A stretch of 64,000 nt of DNA from Volvox africanus (Eukaryota > Chlorophyta > Chlorophyceae > Chlamydomonadales > Volvocaceae), in assembly GCA_030268105.1 (NCBI GenBank), contig BSDZ01000020.1:1876001-1940000 (forward strand), in the 5' to 3' direction. Below, in pieces: positions 44,517 to 56,844 of the stretch; position 1 is the first letter of the stretch; each line of letters begins with the position of its first letter. A program made the position numbers and the translations under genes. The notes under the pieces were generated by a model. The model saw nothing but the letters and a program-made list of their open reading frames with translations, was not told where the DNA came from and searched no databases.

Positions 44517-46050
44517 AAATAAACCAACAAAAATGCACATACGCGGACAGCTACCTGGATAAGTCAGGAAATACTCACATGGAAACTTTGCCCGCCATTG
44601 ATGAAAGCCAAGAATACGACGGTCGATAGCGCAATAGCGCAGAGAGGATGCACGGTGGACGACATCTGTCGTTTTTGACCAGCAGCAACCGGCGGGGGTA
44701 TCAATCAAGTGCGTGCCGACAGAATGCACAAGTGCAGTGTGTGCGTATCCCCAGAGGATGGTCAACTTTTATCCAAGATAGTTTCAGCGCTTGAAGGACG
44801 GAACGTAAATTATGTACTAAGTGGTGTATGAACGTGGACGAGCGGGCTGACGTACAGGCTTCCATTGCCACGCTATTGAGCGAGAGGTATATATAGTAGT
44901 TCTCACCTTTTATCGTACGGGTGAAACCTGATGGACGATTTACCAAATAACGACAATAATGTAGCACGTACGCCCTAAAAACGGTGTTGAGAACTCTCGA
45001 GAACTGAACATGTATATTGTATCTTGATCTGGTTATTGTTATATCTGCCTAAGCAAATAAAGGCCCAATGTCGTCCATCTATACAGAGTCCAGCGTAGAG
45101 AAACTCCCGCGCACGAGCGAACTTCGCATTTAAAACAAATTCAATTGCACGTGTAAAAACAAGCTTTCGCAAGCCTGTATGGACATTGTTAATAACGTTA
45201 CAAAATTTTCTAGGAAGCGCGAACACCAGCATGCATGGTTTGCGAGCGAGCTACAAGCAACGCGTACGCTTGCCGCGCTCGCTTTTCGAAGGTACCCACA
45301 TACATCCTCGCGTGTATACATCAATCTATCTTCGCACATTAATAGGCCTTGCGGCGTTAGTTGTCAACTATTCACACTGCGAACTTTCTTCGGTAGGTAT
45401 TAATAATGCTGCTCGCTCATGCACGTTTCGAATCCGTTATTTCCAAAGCAAGCATCGAAGTTTGTTACATGCATGTGCACCTATAGCTAGCTAGTAGTAC
45501 GAAATAAAGCAGAGAGCAGGGAACTCCATCGCCTCGTTTTTGTACGTATAACGGGGAATAAAGTAACGAATAAGGGCGCGCCCTCTACACACTCGCTGTT
45601 CAGCGAGTCAGCGAGCTTTCCATGCATGTTCCTGCCTGCCGTCGGCAATATAGCGCGCGAGCAAGGTTATTAGCACAAGCGCACCTCAGACCATTGCATA
45701 ATTGTCATTTTGATGATTGGACCTCAATTATTGGACCTAGCACTGCTGTCTTCAGGATCGTGCTGTTCAGAATTTTGTCGCGCGCTTGCGCGGGCCGTCC
45801 ATCACGGTGACATCTGGAATAGCTGCTGGACGCGCGTGCCAGCCAGTGAGTCAGGGGCGAAGGCCCAACGAACGGCGGGCGAGCTCGTCCAGACGCAGAG
45901 AGCCGTCGGACGATTTTCAGGTTATCTCTCTCTAAATATATTCGTTCGGGCCTTATATGAATATATAAATATACAAATATATATCATCATCTGCTGCCGC
46001 CGCAACAAAAGCAACTTGCATATACACACGTGAGTATCATGGCGGGGTTG
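44517..46050. repeat. Repeat module Y, second copy
   Basis: Matches 21291-22819 with indels and substitutions and is uninterrupted by Copia-1: GGCGGGGTTG at 46041-46050 runs directly into 46051. No credible gene. Confidence 0.8.
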
Positions 46051-46908
46051 TCTCCCTGCTGGTGAGTATCTTGTTAATACACGCACGTACGTGCCCGGGT
46101 ACACGTAGATAAACGCAACGCTCGCTCGCATGATGACCATTTTTGAATCAGGGAGCAGATTTAACACACACAAGTGCACATCCGTTTGGCAACGTGTCGA
46201 AGGCGCGAGCGAAGACAGGAAGAGCATGCAAGCTCGTCCAGCAGCATAATGAAACGCAGTAGTACTGGTACTCCTGTTAAATTGCTAACTTGCCTTCCTT
46301 AAAACAAATCCTTGAAACACATGTTTGGCATGATGAATAGACACATTTATCGTTCTTAATAATTTAATTGTTTTCTCATCAAAGTTTGCCGCTGAAATAG
46401 GCATGTACCCTATATCCTGCGGTTGATACCCCCGCCGGTTGCTGCTGATCAAAAACGACAGATGTCGTCCACCGTGCATCCTCTCTGAGCTGCTGCGCTA
46501 TCGATCGTCGTATTCTTGGCTTTCACCACTGGCGGGCAAAGTTTCCATGTGAGTATTTCCTGACTTATCCAGGTAGCTGTCCACACGTATGTGCATTTTG
46601 TTGTTTGGTTATTGTCTTTATCTGATTTCGTTTCGCTCGCGTCATCATATTTATTGTTGTAATGTTGACTACCAGACATTAGGAAGCCTGACGCTATAAC
46701 GAGAAAGTATTCGATACATTATATCTGATAGTCAAAAGAAGGCTAAATTGTTCGTTCTGGAGATGGCACAAAGACTCGCGCGCGTGTAGCATTACAGATT
46801 GGACGAGCGTGGGTCGATTGCGTCCTGCCGAGTACAGCTACAACAACACGATTGTTGCTAGAACGCATCGCTATAGATCCCAACTGATATAACACTTGAT
46901 AACACAAA

Positions 46909-47376
46909 CGCACGCTGCGCCCTCAGGAGGACGACGGCGGTGCTGAAGCTGTTGCTTCTGCTGTCATCCAAGCGATGGGATCTACCGCCGTGTCCCATCC
47001 CGCCAAGAATAAGGGCCGCAGCCTTTCAGCATGTACGTAATGATGCCGTGTATATTTCTGTCGCGTTTACAAGATGGGCTATATACATCATCTGTGTATG
47101 TATTCGTTGAGCATTACCATCATCTGCATTGTCAACAGCCGCGCGCGCCACACATACGTACACCTACCTGCTACCTGCTACGTCGTCCTCGCATTGAATC
47201 AGCTAGCAAACTCATCACATTAACAAACCGAATGAATTATCTGCCTTGCTTGATTATTTCTTTCTTCATGCCTGATGATGCCCCTCATGCCTGATGCCAA
47301 ATGAATACACTGCTGCTGCTGCTGGATCGATTTTCACCTACCTATCTACCACCATTAGCGCTCGCTACCGTCCCTG
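46909..47376 (+). pseudogene. Candidate gene X, third copy, without ATG
   Basis: Exon 1 remnant 46909-47032 and microexon 47359-47376, nearly identical to 27201-27668. The microexon sequence equals the first copy and differs from the inverted copy. A Copia LTR occupies the 5' side. Confidence 0.35.
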
Positions 47377-47807
47377 GTAAGTGCCTGGACATGCAGGTCA
47401 TGCAGATACATTGATCTGGAACGTTATGTAAATCTCAATGTTTTGGGGATGCATGGATGGCCGCTGGCTGGGGTGTGCCGGATGCCCTTCAAACTACATA
47501 CTAGCTGGGCGAAGTAGGCCCAACAGGGCATTCAATCAGACCTAATAGGACTTAAATTAGATTTAACCAGAGTAAATTAGCCCATAACTAGCCCTGCCAA
47601 TAATGGTTGGCAGGGATGTGCGGGATGCATACATGCAATCAGCTCGTGCGTTAATTCATTGATATAGCCATGCTAGCCGCATTATATCATACCAACAAAG
47701 ATGACGTATTGATCCCGCTGTATTTATGCATGCTGAGGCGGTAATAACCGTCACCTCAGCTTCTGTCGGGATCATTGTCTATACTCCCATCGTTCATATT
47801 GTCCATG

Positions 47808-47847
<40 letters not shown>

Positions 47848-47915
47848 ATCTACGTTGTACGTGGTCTGGCCGTCTATCTGTTTATTTCTCCATCTATCTG
47901 CTGCTTGCGGAGGCC

Positions 47916-48144
47916 TGTTGAGATGTTGAGATGAGATGAGATGAGACTAACGGACATTAGGAACACTGACGTTGTTACGAGAAAGTATTCGTTACATAGT
48001 GTCCGATAATCAAAAGAAAACTAAATTCTTTGCTCCGGAGTTGGCACAGATACTCGCTTATGCGGGTCGATAGCATACTGCTGAGTACGGAGAATTGCTA
48101 GAATGGATCGCTATAGATCCCAACTGATACACCATTTGATAACA
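47916..48144 (-). repeat. Copia-2 3' LTR
   Basis: 229 bp, minus strand TGTTATCAAATGG...TCTCAACA, following a GAGGGGGCG purine tract. Twin of 28212-28440. Confidence 0.8.
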
Positions 48145-48238
48145 CGCCCCCTCGAGACGCTCCTAGCAACAAGTGATAGAAAATAACTCCAAGCAGAAAC
48201 TCATCCAAACGAGTTCACCTCAAGCAAAACCCGAATGC

Positions 48239-49906
48239 TTAGATTGCCAACCCCATTTCCATAATGCACTTCCTGAACTTGATCTCTCCAAGTGCCTTAG
48301 ACAGTACATCTGCCACCATATCATCTGTCGAACAGCAGGACAGGGCAACTTCCTTCCTAGAGACTCGCCCCCATACTAGGTGATGCTGCACATCGATGTG
48401 CTTGGAACGGACCAATGTTATCAGGTTGTTCCCCATGCTCATCGCCCCCTGGGAATCCATCCAAATCTCTATAGCATTTGACCCTAAACCCAAGTCTCCC
48501 GTTAGCTTGCAAAGCCAAAGCGCCTCCCGTACTGCAGCTGCCGTGGCCTGGTACTCCACCTCCACTGACGAAACTGTCACTGTGCGCTGCAATTGGCTGT
48601 TCCAGCTGAAAGCTGCTCCGCCTAGCAGAAAGACGTAGCCGGTTGTAGATCCCCGAGTGGCTGGATCTCCTGCCCAGTCGGAATCACTGTACCTCACCAT
48701 GGCTACATCTCCATCTCCACCAAAGCATAGTCCGAGCTCCTTGGTACCCGCCAAACATCGACACACCCCCAAAGCCAGGCCCTCTGTGAGCCTTAGATGA
48801 CTTGCCCATAAAGCGCGCCAGGATGCTTATTGCCTGCGTGATATCGGGCCTTGTGCTCGTCGCCAGGTAATTTACTTCACCGACAAGCGCCCGGTACTTG
48901 GTGCTGTCTGCAAGCTCTCTGTTGCCATCTTCTGATGGTAGTACTCAAGAACCAGGAGGTAGTGGAGTCATTTGCGGCTTTGCGTTTGTGAGTTGATGCT
49001 GCTGCAGCAGCTCCTCCATGTAGCGCCGCTGCGACAGCTTTACCTCCCCGTTCGCTCCCCGGTTGATCTCCATACCCAGGAAGACTTTTGCCTCTCCAAG
49101 ATCTCGAATCTTGAAGGCCTGCCCGATTGCTGCCTTTACCCTCTTGATGAGTTCATCGTTTTCTGAGGTGATGATGATGCCGTCCACGTGCACCAGCAGG
49201 TTGACGATCTCCTTCTCATCCCTCTTGATGAACAGTGCTGGGTCCACTACTGATGGTTTGGACCCCAGCTTGTCCAGCTCCGCTACTAGTTCCACATACC
49301 AGCAGCGGGGGGCCTGTTTCAGCCCATAGATTGATGGTGGCCTGTTCAGAGTCCGCTGACTGACAGGAAACCTGTAAAAACGTCCAGCTGGTGGATCAGC
49401 ATCCCTTTTGCCGCAGCCACCGTGAGGAGCATATGAAGCAAAGCAAAGCGCGAGGTTGGAGTGAATAGCTCCCCATAGTCAATCCCTGCCCGCTGCTTGT
49501 AACCCTTCGCCACCAAACGTGCCTTAAAGTGCACGATCCCGCCATCCTCTGCATGTTTGAGCTTATACACCCACCGGTAAGGCAATATCCGGGCACCAGC
49601 CGGTGGTTTTGCCAGCTCCCAGGTTCCATTCATGAGCTGTGCCGTGATCTCCCCATCCATGGCACGTCATCCCACTCTTTAGCATTGGGGCGGTTAGTCG
49701 CCTCCTGATATGTAGCTAGCTCCAGGATTTCTTCCATGATCACTGCATAACGTGACCCTGCCATTGGGCTCATGCCTCCATTCAATCAGTTGCTTTCACT
49801 CATTGAGCGGATAGCAACGATCCTGCATGTTCACATCTGCACCGCCATTGTTGGTCATGATGCTGCACCAGCCCTCCACCTCTCGTAGAGTCTCATCCAT
49901 TGCATC
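48239..49906 (-). pseudogene. pol: Copia-2 reverse transcriptase and RNase H
   Basis: Pieces in order: linker and RT entry (49346-49906; WELAKPP, LPYRWVYKLK, FKARLVAKGYKQ, IDYGELFTPTSR), RT core (48945-49295; LLVHVDGIIIT, where the second catalytic Asp is Gly, and KIRDLGEAKVFLGMEI), then RPDITQAISI and RNase H (48239-48772; YSDSDWAGD, VEVEYQAT, KHIDVQHHLV). Frameshifts lie near 48780, 48940 and 49320. The Asp-to-Gly change alone should abolish RT. Confidence 0.9.
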
Positions 49907-50620
49907 TGTTGTATCCTTCCTTCTTCGATCATGCACTGAATGTGCACATCTGAGTGTTAGCTACAAGTGCATCGTGCTTACGAACAGTAAGACACTCCAG
50001 TGCGAGCAACGTGACAGCGGAAGACTTGAAGACAAGGAAAGATTCAACTTACAACAATCCTCAATTACAAAGTAGAAGTCTGCCGTCAGACCCCGCGGGA
50101 AGCGTTCATCATACGGCTGGAAATGGAATGCTGGATTAGCTCATGCCGATAAGAAATGAGTATATCGTATGTATGGGAATTAGACTGAGTTAAGTACACG
50201 AGTACTCAATCCATAGTAGCATCGAGCCGACTTCGGTCTCTAGGCGGCCGTCCTTGCATCTATCACGCTTGTGATACTGATGTGCATTACAAATCACACT
50301 GGATCCCGATCTTAAGTGTGATTATTATCATAGCACTATCCTGAACATCGCGTAATTCGTGATATTAATGGATGCAACGTATGCAGGGTGCAAAGGTCCA
50401 CATATCAATATTCGGTTGCCGACCAACCATCACGATCGTCGCATTTCCGCATACGCATGTGGTTTATGATACGAATGATGCAATAATATTTGAAATATTA
50501 TAACTTGATATATTATGCCATAATGGATTCGCATTGATATCAATCCCGAGTCAAACATGTTTGACCAACAGCGCGATGTCGTGAATGATGATGCGGTATG
50601 CTACATTAGCTAGATATATC
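49907..50620 (-). mobile_element. Second-family LTR, 5'-truncated (copy B)
   Basis: Its plus-strand start TGTTGTATCCTTCC matches copies at 50902 and 56845, but homology stops near 50620 at TAGATATAT where Copia-2 sequence resumes. On the minus strand this is an LTR lacking its first roughly 140 bp. It sits where Copia-2 integrase should be. Confidence 0.8.
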
Positions 50621-50896
50621 CACAGCGCTGCCTTTAAGTCTCCTGACCCAACCACCGCACATGAACGGCCTTTGCTAGCTGGACGCCCTGCTGCGTGATG
50701 ACAAATAGCATAGAGCCGTCCGTAGCTGTCTGCTCGTAGGATGGTCTCCCCTTTGCCTGCACGAGTGCCAAGCAGAATCGTAGCGCCATGCTCATCAAAG
50801 ATCCCTGCTGAGATGAGCTTTACCATCGTCTTTGACACCACATAGACGGTGTTGAGCTCGGTCTTGAGCCCTTTAACTGTGTTGCTTCATATGGTG
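50621..50896 (-). pseudogene. Copia-2 pre-integrase domain
   Basis: The frame VSKTMVKLISAG...DSYGRLYAICHHA...DLKAALW matches the GAG-pre-integrase domain that ends with a conserved LWH(R/K)RLGH. It is cut right after ALW by the truncated LTR. The ORF 50551-50841 extends into LTR sequence. Confidence 0.75.
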
Positions 50897-50901
50897 TAGT
50901 G

Positions 50902-51682
50902 TGTTGTATCCTTCCTTCTTCGCTCATGCACTAAATCTGCACGTCTGAGTGTTAGATACAAGTGCTTCATGCTTACAAACAGTAAAGCACTTCAGTGCGA
51001 GCAATGTGACAGCGGAAGACTTCAGAGCAAGGAAAGATTCAACAATGATCCACGATTACAGAATAGTAGTCTGCCGTCAGACCCCGCGGGCAGTGTTCAT
51101 CATACGGCTGAAGATGAGATGCTGAAATAGCTCAGGCGGATAAGAAATGATTGTAACGTATGTATGGCAATTGGATTGAGTTAAGTACGAGAGTACTTTA
51201 TCCAAAGTAGCGTCGAGCCGACTTTGGTCTCTTGGCGGCTGTCCTCACACCTATCACGTTCGGGATGCTGATGTGCATTACAAATCACACTGGATCCCGA
51301 TCCCAAGTGTGAGTACTATCAGAGCAGTCTCCTGAATACCGCGTAATTCGTGATATTAATGGATGCAACGTATGCAGGGTGCAAAGGTCCACATATCAAT
51401 ATTCGGTTGCCACATACGTCACTGGTTTATGATACAAATGATGTAATAATATTTGAAATATTATTACTTGATATATTATCCTATAATGGTGCCATGCATC
51501 GGTGCCGACCTCGAGTCAAACATGTTGACTGACAGTGCGATGTCACTAATGGTGATGCGAAATGCTAATTTAGCTAGATATACATGAATATATCACGCTA
51601 GTATGCTCATATCATGTTTATCCATGCTTTGGTAAACTCAAGCCTACTTCGGCATGGATGGTGATTGAACCGGTGTACAACA
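50902..51682 (-). mobile_element. Second-family solo LTR (copy A)
   Basis: 781 bp, TGTTGTATCC...GTGTACAACA on the plus strand; orientation is minus by comparison with the Gypsy LTR, since the shared CGGAAGACTT block is inverted. TAGTG flanks it at 50897-50901 and 51683-51687. It contains a perfect AT hairpin with 12-bp arms near 51443-51467. Confidence 0.92.
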
Positions 51683-52510
51683 TAGTGACCTACATGTGTC
51701 GGCAGATGCCTTGAGCCATCATAGCCCACCACCGTAAACATCTTTTCCGGCAGCACATCTCGCATATCCTCCAGCTCCATCACATCATAGGTGGTATGCC
51801 ACTCTGATGCCGAGTCCAGATGCCTTGCGTCCAACTGTGACTCACTTCCAACAGCATACCCCATTTTGATGGGCTCCCTGCGCTGAAGGTTGTCCCCGCC
51901 ACGTCCATAATTTCCTTGCTGTTGACCCGCCAGATGCTTCTTGCATACCCCGACGAAATGTCCTGGCTTACCGCAGTAGTAGCAGGTGGTGTTGGACTTA
52001 CTCTTCTGCTTACTTATCTGACCTTGGCCTGTTGAGCTGGCGTTGCCACCACTTTGATGCGTGATGAATGCCAATGACTCCCTTTTGTCGTCGTCCTGCA
52101 ACACATAAGCCATGAGTCCAGCTCCCCTTTCTGCATAGTGAGAACTGTCATGACCACGTCATATTTGTTGGGGAGCCCTTTAATGATGATAGTTGAGAGC
52201 TCCGCATCTGTGACGACGTGTCCCACATCCAGCAAATGTGACTGCAGCTGTCAAGCTCGGCTGATGTAGACCGGCAGTTCTCCTCCATTGGCCATTTTGA
52301 AGTCGCTTAGCTCCTGTCGAAGTTTGACTCTTGTTGCAGATTGACGCGAATGTAGCCGGCACCAAAGCACCAGGCGGCCTTCGCATTTGCCACCTGAACA
52401 AGGGTTTGGAGGTGATGGTTCTTGACATTCTTGGCCATCACACTCTTGACCTTATCGGAGATGATGACATCCGCCTCTGCAATTGGTGCATGAAGCAGGG
52501 TGCGACAGAT
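51683..52510 (-). pseudogene. Copia-2 gag and protease
   Basis: Gag pieces include DKVKSVMAKNVKNHHLQTL, LSTIIIKGLPNKYD and, in another frame, the zinc knuckle CYYC-GKPG-H-FVGV-C (about 51960-52000). These are followed by a protease-like RHLDSASEWH, where DSAS replaces the usual D(S/T)GA. At least two frameshifts (near 52110 and 52240) and one stop (near 52310) are present. The frame is interrupted by solo LTR copy A just after YVVH. Confidence 0.85.
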
Positions 52511-52835
52511 CAGACATTAGGAAGCCTGACGTTGTTACGGGAAAGTATTCGTTGCATAGTGTCCGATAGTTGTAAGATGACTTCATTGTTCGCTCCAAAG
52601 TTGGCACAAATACTCACTTATAGCACTACAGATTGGACGAGCGTGGGTCGGTAGCGTACTGCCAAGTACAGCTACAACAACACGATTGTTGCTCGAACGG
52701 ATCGCTATACATCCCAACTGATAACAAGGCGTGTTGCTGTTTGCTTGCCTGGTGCTTGCTGCACACACAGACACACACACATAAATGTAGTATATAGGGT
52801 TGATCTATACATATTATATCTATATGTCTATAGAT

Positions 52836-53118
52836 TGTTGTGAAACTCGCGTTGCAACAGCTGAGGTAAGGTCCAGTTCAGCACAAGCTGGACAAGCGAG
52901 CTGCCACTATGCCTCAAGCCACTAGGACACACCAAAGTCCAGGTGAGCAATAGATGTTACAAACAGCTAAAGAAGCAGGTCAGCTTCGGGGAATAAATAG
53001 CGACTTGGTGAAGGGGTCGTACATAAGACCCTTCACATTTGAAATTCAGACGCAGTACGGTTCTGGCAATGCGTTCATGCAATGAACACATGAAGAAGTC
53101 TGACCGAATATCACAACA
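52836..53118 (-). mobile_element. Solo LTR of the small Copia-like element, unit 1
   Basis: 283 bp, TGTTGTGAAACTC...ATCACAACA, flanked by TAGAT at 52831-52835 and 53119-53123. The left arm lacks it at the matching place, so it inserted after the lectin loci diverged. The same insertion is in units 2 and 3. Confidence 0.92.
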
Positions 53119-53480
53119 TAGATATATATGATAGACATATAGATATGTGTGTTCTTGCTTATAGGTAGAGGTAGCTCTCTTGCCCCCTCTGTCTAGGAGC
53201 TCGTGAGGTTTGCTAAGGCTTTGTTGTTTTGAGTAGCCAGGCTTGAGGCTCATGAGTCCTGCGTGCCCCTAGCTGGCTCGAGTGAGGCAAGGAGTGCACG
53301 GCAGGATGAACTGACTAAGCCATGTGTTCCCCCCTGCGCTGTGCTTCGGCCTGGTCAGGGCCCCCGGAGCTTGTCCTCTCAGGGCAAGTCGCATATAAAT
53401 AAACAAAGAAACAAAGAAGATAGACAATATATGGAGAGAGGGAGGGAAGGCGTGAATGTATGTTTACGTACTACTTGCTG

Positions 53481-54087
53481 ATGGACCAGTACGCAGCTGC
53501 TGCGAGTGGAAATATGATTGCTGCTTGTAATGTCTTGCTTGTCTCCATCCATGTCATCCAGCTGCCAAGTATGCATGACTCATACCTCCATCTAACAACA
53601 ATAAATGCATAATTATATATTATGTTATGCATGGTGGCACTCTGGAAACCAAATTACTATGTAAACCATTAGTACGTACCCAGTCCTTTCAGGGCAAGTA
53701 GTCGCCCACATAAAGTACTGCGATTACACCTAAAGTGTGCATGTACCCAGTAGGTATATAGACGGTCATCTACACTCGCTCCTGTCTGGTAACTAGCTGC
53801 TGATAATAAACAACATATAATGTGTGCTACCTGCCTCTCGCTCGGTTATAATAATAACATGCAATAATCTCCATGCATCCCGCCCGGCAGGGAGTTGGTC
53901 CGAGGATGTGCCCATGGTTTCAGGGGATGATTATTTGAATTCACCTGGTAACACTTACCAACTCACGCTGCTTGGCTATAGCACCGACCTGAGCATTGTA
54001 AACATGGCAACGAATGCAGTTGTGTGGGCCGTTAGCGGGCTTGTCAGCTATCCGGCCGGCTGTTATATTTCCAAAGCAATGTTGCAG
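53481..54087 (+). pseudogene. Lectin exons 1-2, tandem unit 1
   Basis: Exon 1 53481-53568 (MDQYAAAASGNMIAAC...) and exon 2 53891-54087 join in phase and give SEDVPMVSGDDYLNSP then NTYQLTLLGYSTDLSIV, a clear first half of a bulb-lectin domain. The donor after exon 2 is followed by the GT tract and then the next unit, so exons 3-5 are not adjacent. A very long transcript could in principle splice exon 2 to exon 3 at 61274, which would make this an alternative 5' half. Confidence 0.65.
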
Positions 54088-54094
54088 GTATACA

Positions 54095-54156
<62 letters not shown>

Positions 54157-54414
54157 TGACTTCATTGTTCGCTCCAGAGTTGGCACAAATACTCGCTTAT
54201 AGCACTACAGATTGGACGAGCGTGGGTCGGTAGCGTACTGCCAAGTACAGCTACAACAACACGATTGTTGCTTGAACGGATCGCTATACATCCCAACTGA
54301 TAACAAGGCGTGTTGCTGTTTGCTTGCCTGGTGCTTACTGCACACACAGACACACACACATAAATGTAGTATATAGGGTTTATCTATACATGTTATATCT
54401 ATATGTATATAGAT

Positions 54415-54697
54415 TGTTGTGAAACTCGCGTCACAACAGCTGAGGTAAGGTCCAGTTCAGCACAAGCTGGACAAGCGAGCTGCCACTATGCCTCAAGCCA
54501 CTAGGACACACCAAAGTCCGGGCAAGCAATAGATGTTACAAACAGCTAAAGAAGCAGGTCAGCTTCGGGGAATAAATAGCGACTTGGTGAAGGGGTCGTA
54601 CATAAGACCCTTCACATTTGAAATTCAGACGCAGTACGGTTCTGGCAATGCGTTCATGCAATGAACACATGAAGAAGTCTGACCGAATATCACAACA
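54415..54697 (-). mobile_element. Solo LTR of the small Copia-like element, unit 2
   Basis: Same insertion and TAGAT duplication as unit 1. The first bases form a hairpin, TGTTGTGA with TCACAACA. Confidence 0.92.
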
Positions 54698-55059
54698 TAG
54701 ATATATATGATAGACATATAGATATGTGTGTTCTTGCTTATAGGTAGAGGTAGCTCTCTTGCCCCCTCTGTCTAGGAGCTCGTGAGGTTTGCTAAGGCTT
54801 TGTTGTTTTGAGTAGCCAGGCTTGAGGCTCATGAGTCCTGCGTGCCCCTAGCTGGCTCGAGTGAGGCAAGGAGTGCACGGCAGGATGAACTGACTAAGCC
54901 ATGTGTTCCCCCCTGCGCTGTGCTTCGGCCTGGTCAGGGCCCCCGGAGCTTGTCCTCTCAGGGCAAGTCGCATATAAATAAACAAAGAAACAAAGAAGAT
55001 AGACAATATATGGAGAGAGGGAGGGAAGGCGTGAATGTATGTTTACGTACTACTTGCTG

Positions 55060-55666
55060 ATGGACCAGTACGCAGCTGCTGCGAGTGGAAATATGATTGC
55101 TGCTTGTAATGTCTTGCTTGTCTCCATCCATGTCATCCAGCTGCCAAGTATGCATGACTCATACCTCCATCTAACAACAATAAATGTATAATTATATATT
55201 ATGTTATGCATGGTGGCACTCTGGAAACCAAATTACTATGTAAACCATTAGTACGTACCCAGTCCTTTCAGGGCAAGTAGTCGCCCACATAAAGTACTGC
55301 GATTACACCTAAAGTGTGCATGTACCCAGTAGGTATATAGACGGTCATCTACACTCGCTCCTGTCTGGTAACTAGCTGCTGATAATAAACAACATATAAT
55401 GTGTGCTACCTGCCTCTCGCTCGGTTATAATAATAACATGCAATAATCTCCATGCATCCCGCCCGGCAGGGAGTTGGTCCGAGGATGTGCCCATGGTTTC
55501 AGGGGATGATTATTTGAATTCACCTGGTAACACTTACCAACTCACGCTGCTTGGCTATAGCACCGACCTGAGCATTGTAAACATGGCAACGAATGCAGTT
55601 GTGTGGGCCGTTAGCGGGCTTGTCAGCTATCCGGCCGGCTGTTATATTTCCAAAGCAATGTTGCAG
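55060..55666 (+). pseudogene. Lectin exons 1-2, tandem unit 2
   Basis: Exon 1 55060-55147, exon 2 55470-55666; the peptide is identical to unit 1. As there, exons 3-5 are not adjacent. Confidence 0.65.
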
Positions 55667-55673
55667 GTATACA

Positions 55674-55739
<66 letters not shown>

Positions 55740-56695
55740 TGACTTCATTGTTCGCTCCAGAGTTGGCACAAATACTCGCTTATAGCACTACAGATTGGAC
55801 GAGCGTGGGTCGGTAGCGTACTGCCAAGTACAGCTACAACAACACGATTGTTGCTTGAACGGATCGCTATACATCCCAACTGATAACAAGGCGTGTTGCT
55901 GTTTGCTTGCCTGGTGCTTACTGCACACACAGACACACACACATAAATGTAGTATATAGGGTTTATCTATACATGTTATATCTATATGTATATAGATTGT
56001 TGTGAAACTCGCGTCACAACAGCTGAGGTAAGGTCCAGTTCAGCACAAGCTGGACAAGCGAGCTGCCACTATGCCTCAAGCCACTAGGACACACCAAAGT
56101 CCGGGCAAGCAATAGATGTTACAAACAGCTAAAGAAGCAGGTCAGCTTCGGGGAATAAATAGCGACTTGGTGAAGGGGTCGTACATAAGACCCTTTGCAT
56201 TTGAAATTCAGACGCAGTACGGTCCTGGCAATGCATTCATGCAATGAACACATGAAGAAGTCTGCCCGAATATCACAACACTCCCACGCGGGCAGGCTTC
56301 CTGTACTCACTGCAAGCATATAATATGACACTTTCCTAATAATTGCGCCTGTAAATTCAAACAAGGACAAAATTAAAGCTCAACTGTGACGACAAGGTGC
56401 AACATTGATGACCGAAAGGAAAACAGAAGCGTTCGAAAAGCTCCCACGTGGACAGTATGTCTCCACGCAATCAACGCCAACTGGCAGCCTTTCAAACTTC
56501 GATTCCACCGCTGCCAAAACTTTAAAGTGAACACTTGGGTACCTGTAGCGCAAGACGTCTACCATGCACTCAGCGAACACTAAGGTTATACGATCTTTCA
56601 AAGGACGGTCGCACTCCAGAGACTTAAGCTCGTACGGAATACTCCCACGAAATTGACATTCACAGGGCTGGACACAAGGACATGCCGAGAATGCA

Positions 56696-56843
56696 AGCAG
56701 AGCCAATCAAGTTGGACTAGACACAGGGAAATGCTGAACAAGCGCATCGGGCTGGACACAGGGAAATGCTGCACACAAGCAGAGCCAAGCAAGTTGGACT
56801 AGACACAGGGAAATGCCGAACAAGCGCATCAGGCTGGACACAG
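56696..56843. repeat. About 83-bp tandem duplication
   Basis: Two units containing AAGTTGGACTAGACACAGGG and ACAAGCGCATC(G/A)GGCTGG; the second is cut by the nested LTR. Confidence 0.75.
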
Positions 56844-56844
56844 G

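Larger units (their letters stand above)
46051..48985. repeat. 2.9-kb direct repeat, second copy (module X)
   Basis: Near-identical to 26345-29281. It carries the LTR at 46655-46904, candidate gene X pieces at 46909-47032 and 47359-47376, the LTR at 47916-48144 and Copia-2 RNase H. Here the Copia sequence continues beyond the repeat edge into RT. Confidence 0.92.
47916..52726 (-). mobile_element. Copia-2, broken by two LTR insertions
   Basis: The minus strand reads: LTR-like block (52511-52726), gag, protease, pre-integrase, RT, RNase H, 3' LTR (47916-48144). The integrase core is missing. Two LTRs of a second Gypsy-type family interrupt it at 50902-51682 (with a TAGTG target duplication) and 49907-50620 (truncated). 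Frames are broken in gag and RT. The 5' LTR lacks its inner end, so the primer-binding site is lost. Confidence 0.85.
52572..54150. repeat. Tandem unit 1 (1579 bp)
   Basis: The unit runs from GTAAGATGACTTC to the end of a (TA)n(GT)n tract. It holds the end of a Copia-2 LTR, a solo LTR (52836-53118), the dispersed repeat, and lectin exons 1 and 2. Units join at the GT tract, which suggests that microsatellite recombination made the array. Confidence 0.95.
54151..55733. repeat. Tandem unit 2 (1583 bp)
   Basis: Nearly identical to unit 1; the length difference is in the (TA)n(GT)n tract. It contains a solo LTR at 54415-54697 with TAGAT on both sides. Confidence 0.95.

Noticed and set aside
50551..50841. 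Independent 96-residue gene
   Set aside because: It is the Copia-2 pre-integrase domain running into LTR sequence.
53941..54186. Frames with runs of Thr-His or Cys-Val
   Set aside because: Translation of (GT)n microsatellite.
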